From contig VAWV01000290.1 in the NCBI GenBank assembly GCA_005883295.1, positions 1-5,291 on the forward strand: 5,291 nt of DNA, read 5' to 3'. The notes below the pieces were generated by a model. The model was not told the DNA's origin, did not search any database, and saw only the letters and a program-made list of their open reading frames with translations. This DNA comes from Actinomycetota bacterium (GTDB lineage: Bacteria > Actinomycetota > Thermoleophilia > Solirubrobacterales > Thermoleophilaceae). The position numbers were made by a program, and so were the translations under genes. Of the stretch, positions 5,007-5,291 are shown piece by piece (the stretch's first letter is position 1; every line of letters starts with the position of its first letter).

Positions 5007-5291
5007 CAGAGACCGAGCTGCGCGAGCGCCGCGAGCGGCTGGTCCGCGAGCACATGGAGTCCGAGAACCGTCACGAGTTCGACGTGACGATGGCCACCTT
5101 CCAGCACCCCCGCTACGAGATCGTCCCCACGGGGGAGGTGCACGACGGTGAGGAGGCGGTGGCGGCGTACTTCGCCGAGTCTCGCGCGGCGTTCCCCGAC
5201 CAGCGCAACGAGACGATCGGCCTTCACCATGCCGACGACGCCGTGATCGTCGAGTTCTGGCTCCGAGGGACCCACGAGGGCGAGCTGCGCG
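5003..5291 (+). CDS. SnoaL/NTF2-like protein (3'-truncated)
   Basis: A frame opens at GTG 5003-5005, overlapping the previous stop as GTGA, and stays open to the right edge, giving 96 residues. It begins with a charged helix (LRERRERLVREHMESENRH, 6-24), as in SnoaL-like/ester-cyclase members of the NTF2-like fold. The typical ATFQHPRYEIVPTGEVHDGEEAV pattern follows (31-53). After that come AYFAESRAAFPD (55-66) and paired strands including DDAVIVEFWLRGTHEGEL (78-95), which form the cone-shaped pocket of the fold. The family includes polyketide cyclases and isomerases but also many proteins of unknown substrate, so no reaction is assigned. There is no separate Shine-Dalgarno sequence, consistent with translational coupling. 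An internal ATG at 5054 is possible, but it would remove the conserved first helix. About 40 residues are probably missing at the C-terminus. Confidence 0.85.
   Translation, partial: MTETELRERRERLVREHMESENRHEFDVTMATFQHPRYEIVPTGEVHDGEEAVAAYFAESRAAFPDQRNETIGLHHADDAVIVEFWLRGTHEGELR

Overview
The window is very GC-rich, packed almost end to end with genes, uses GTG starts freely and has short ATG/GTG-TGA overlaps. This fits a high-GC actinobacterium. The protein types (a phosphoesterase-family phospholipase C, PQQ-like propeller, DUF5995 pair and SnoaL-like protein) make a soil lineage such as Thermoleophilia/Solirubrobacterales plausible, but that placement is inference. No RNA gene, CRISPR array, insertion sequence or phage gene was seen.

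Layout. (1) Positions 2-1099, plus strand: the C-terminal three quarters of a phosphoesterase-family (non-haemolytic phospholipase C / AcpA type) protein. It enters from the left edge and ends in an odd arginine-rich tail. (2) Positions 1084-4287, minus strand, reading right to left: a probable three-gene operon. It holds two tandem paralogous DUF5995 proteins joined by a 4-base GTGA overlap, then, 28 bases on, a secreted PQQ-like beta-propeller protein. The propeller stop overlaps the phospholipase stop tail-to-tail by 16 bases. (3) Positions 4288-4385: a divergent intergenic region. (4) Positions 4386-5291, plus strand: a soluble protein with a DUF3137-like C-terminal half, coupled by another GTGA overlap to a SnoaL/NTF2-like protein that runs off the right edge.

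How the genes may work together: the downstream DUF5995 protein and the propeller carry clear Sec signal peptides. Both DUF5995 copies share four cysteines that suggest disulfides outside the cytoplasm. Phospholipases of the left-hand family are usually exported. The left and centre therefore look like a secreted set, possibly acting on lipids or phosphoesters, though only the phospholipase has a known chemistry. The right-hand pair looks cytoplasmic.

The points most worth a second look are: a pair of mutually exclusive hairpins around the propeller start codon; the DUF5995 tandem with conserved His/Asp/Cys positions; the apparent loss of a signal peptide in the upstream DUF5995 copy; and the Arg-rich tail of the phospholipase. 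I found no clearly new multi-gene system.
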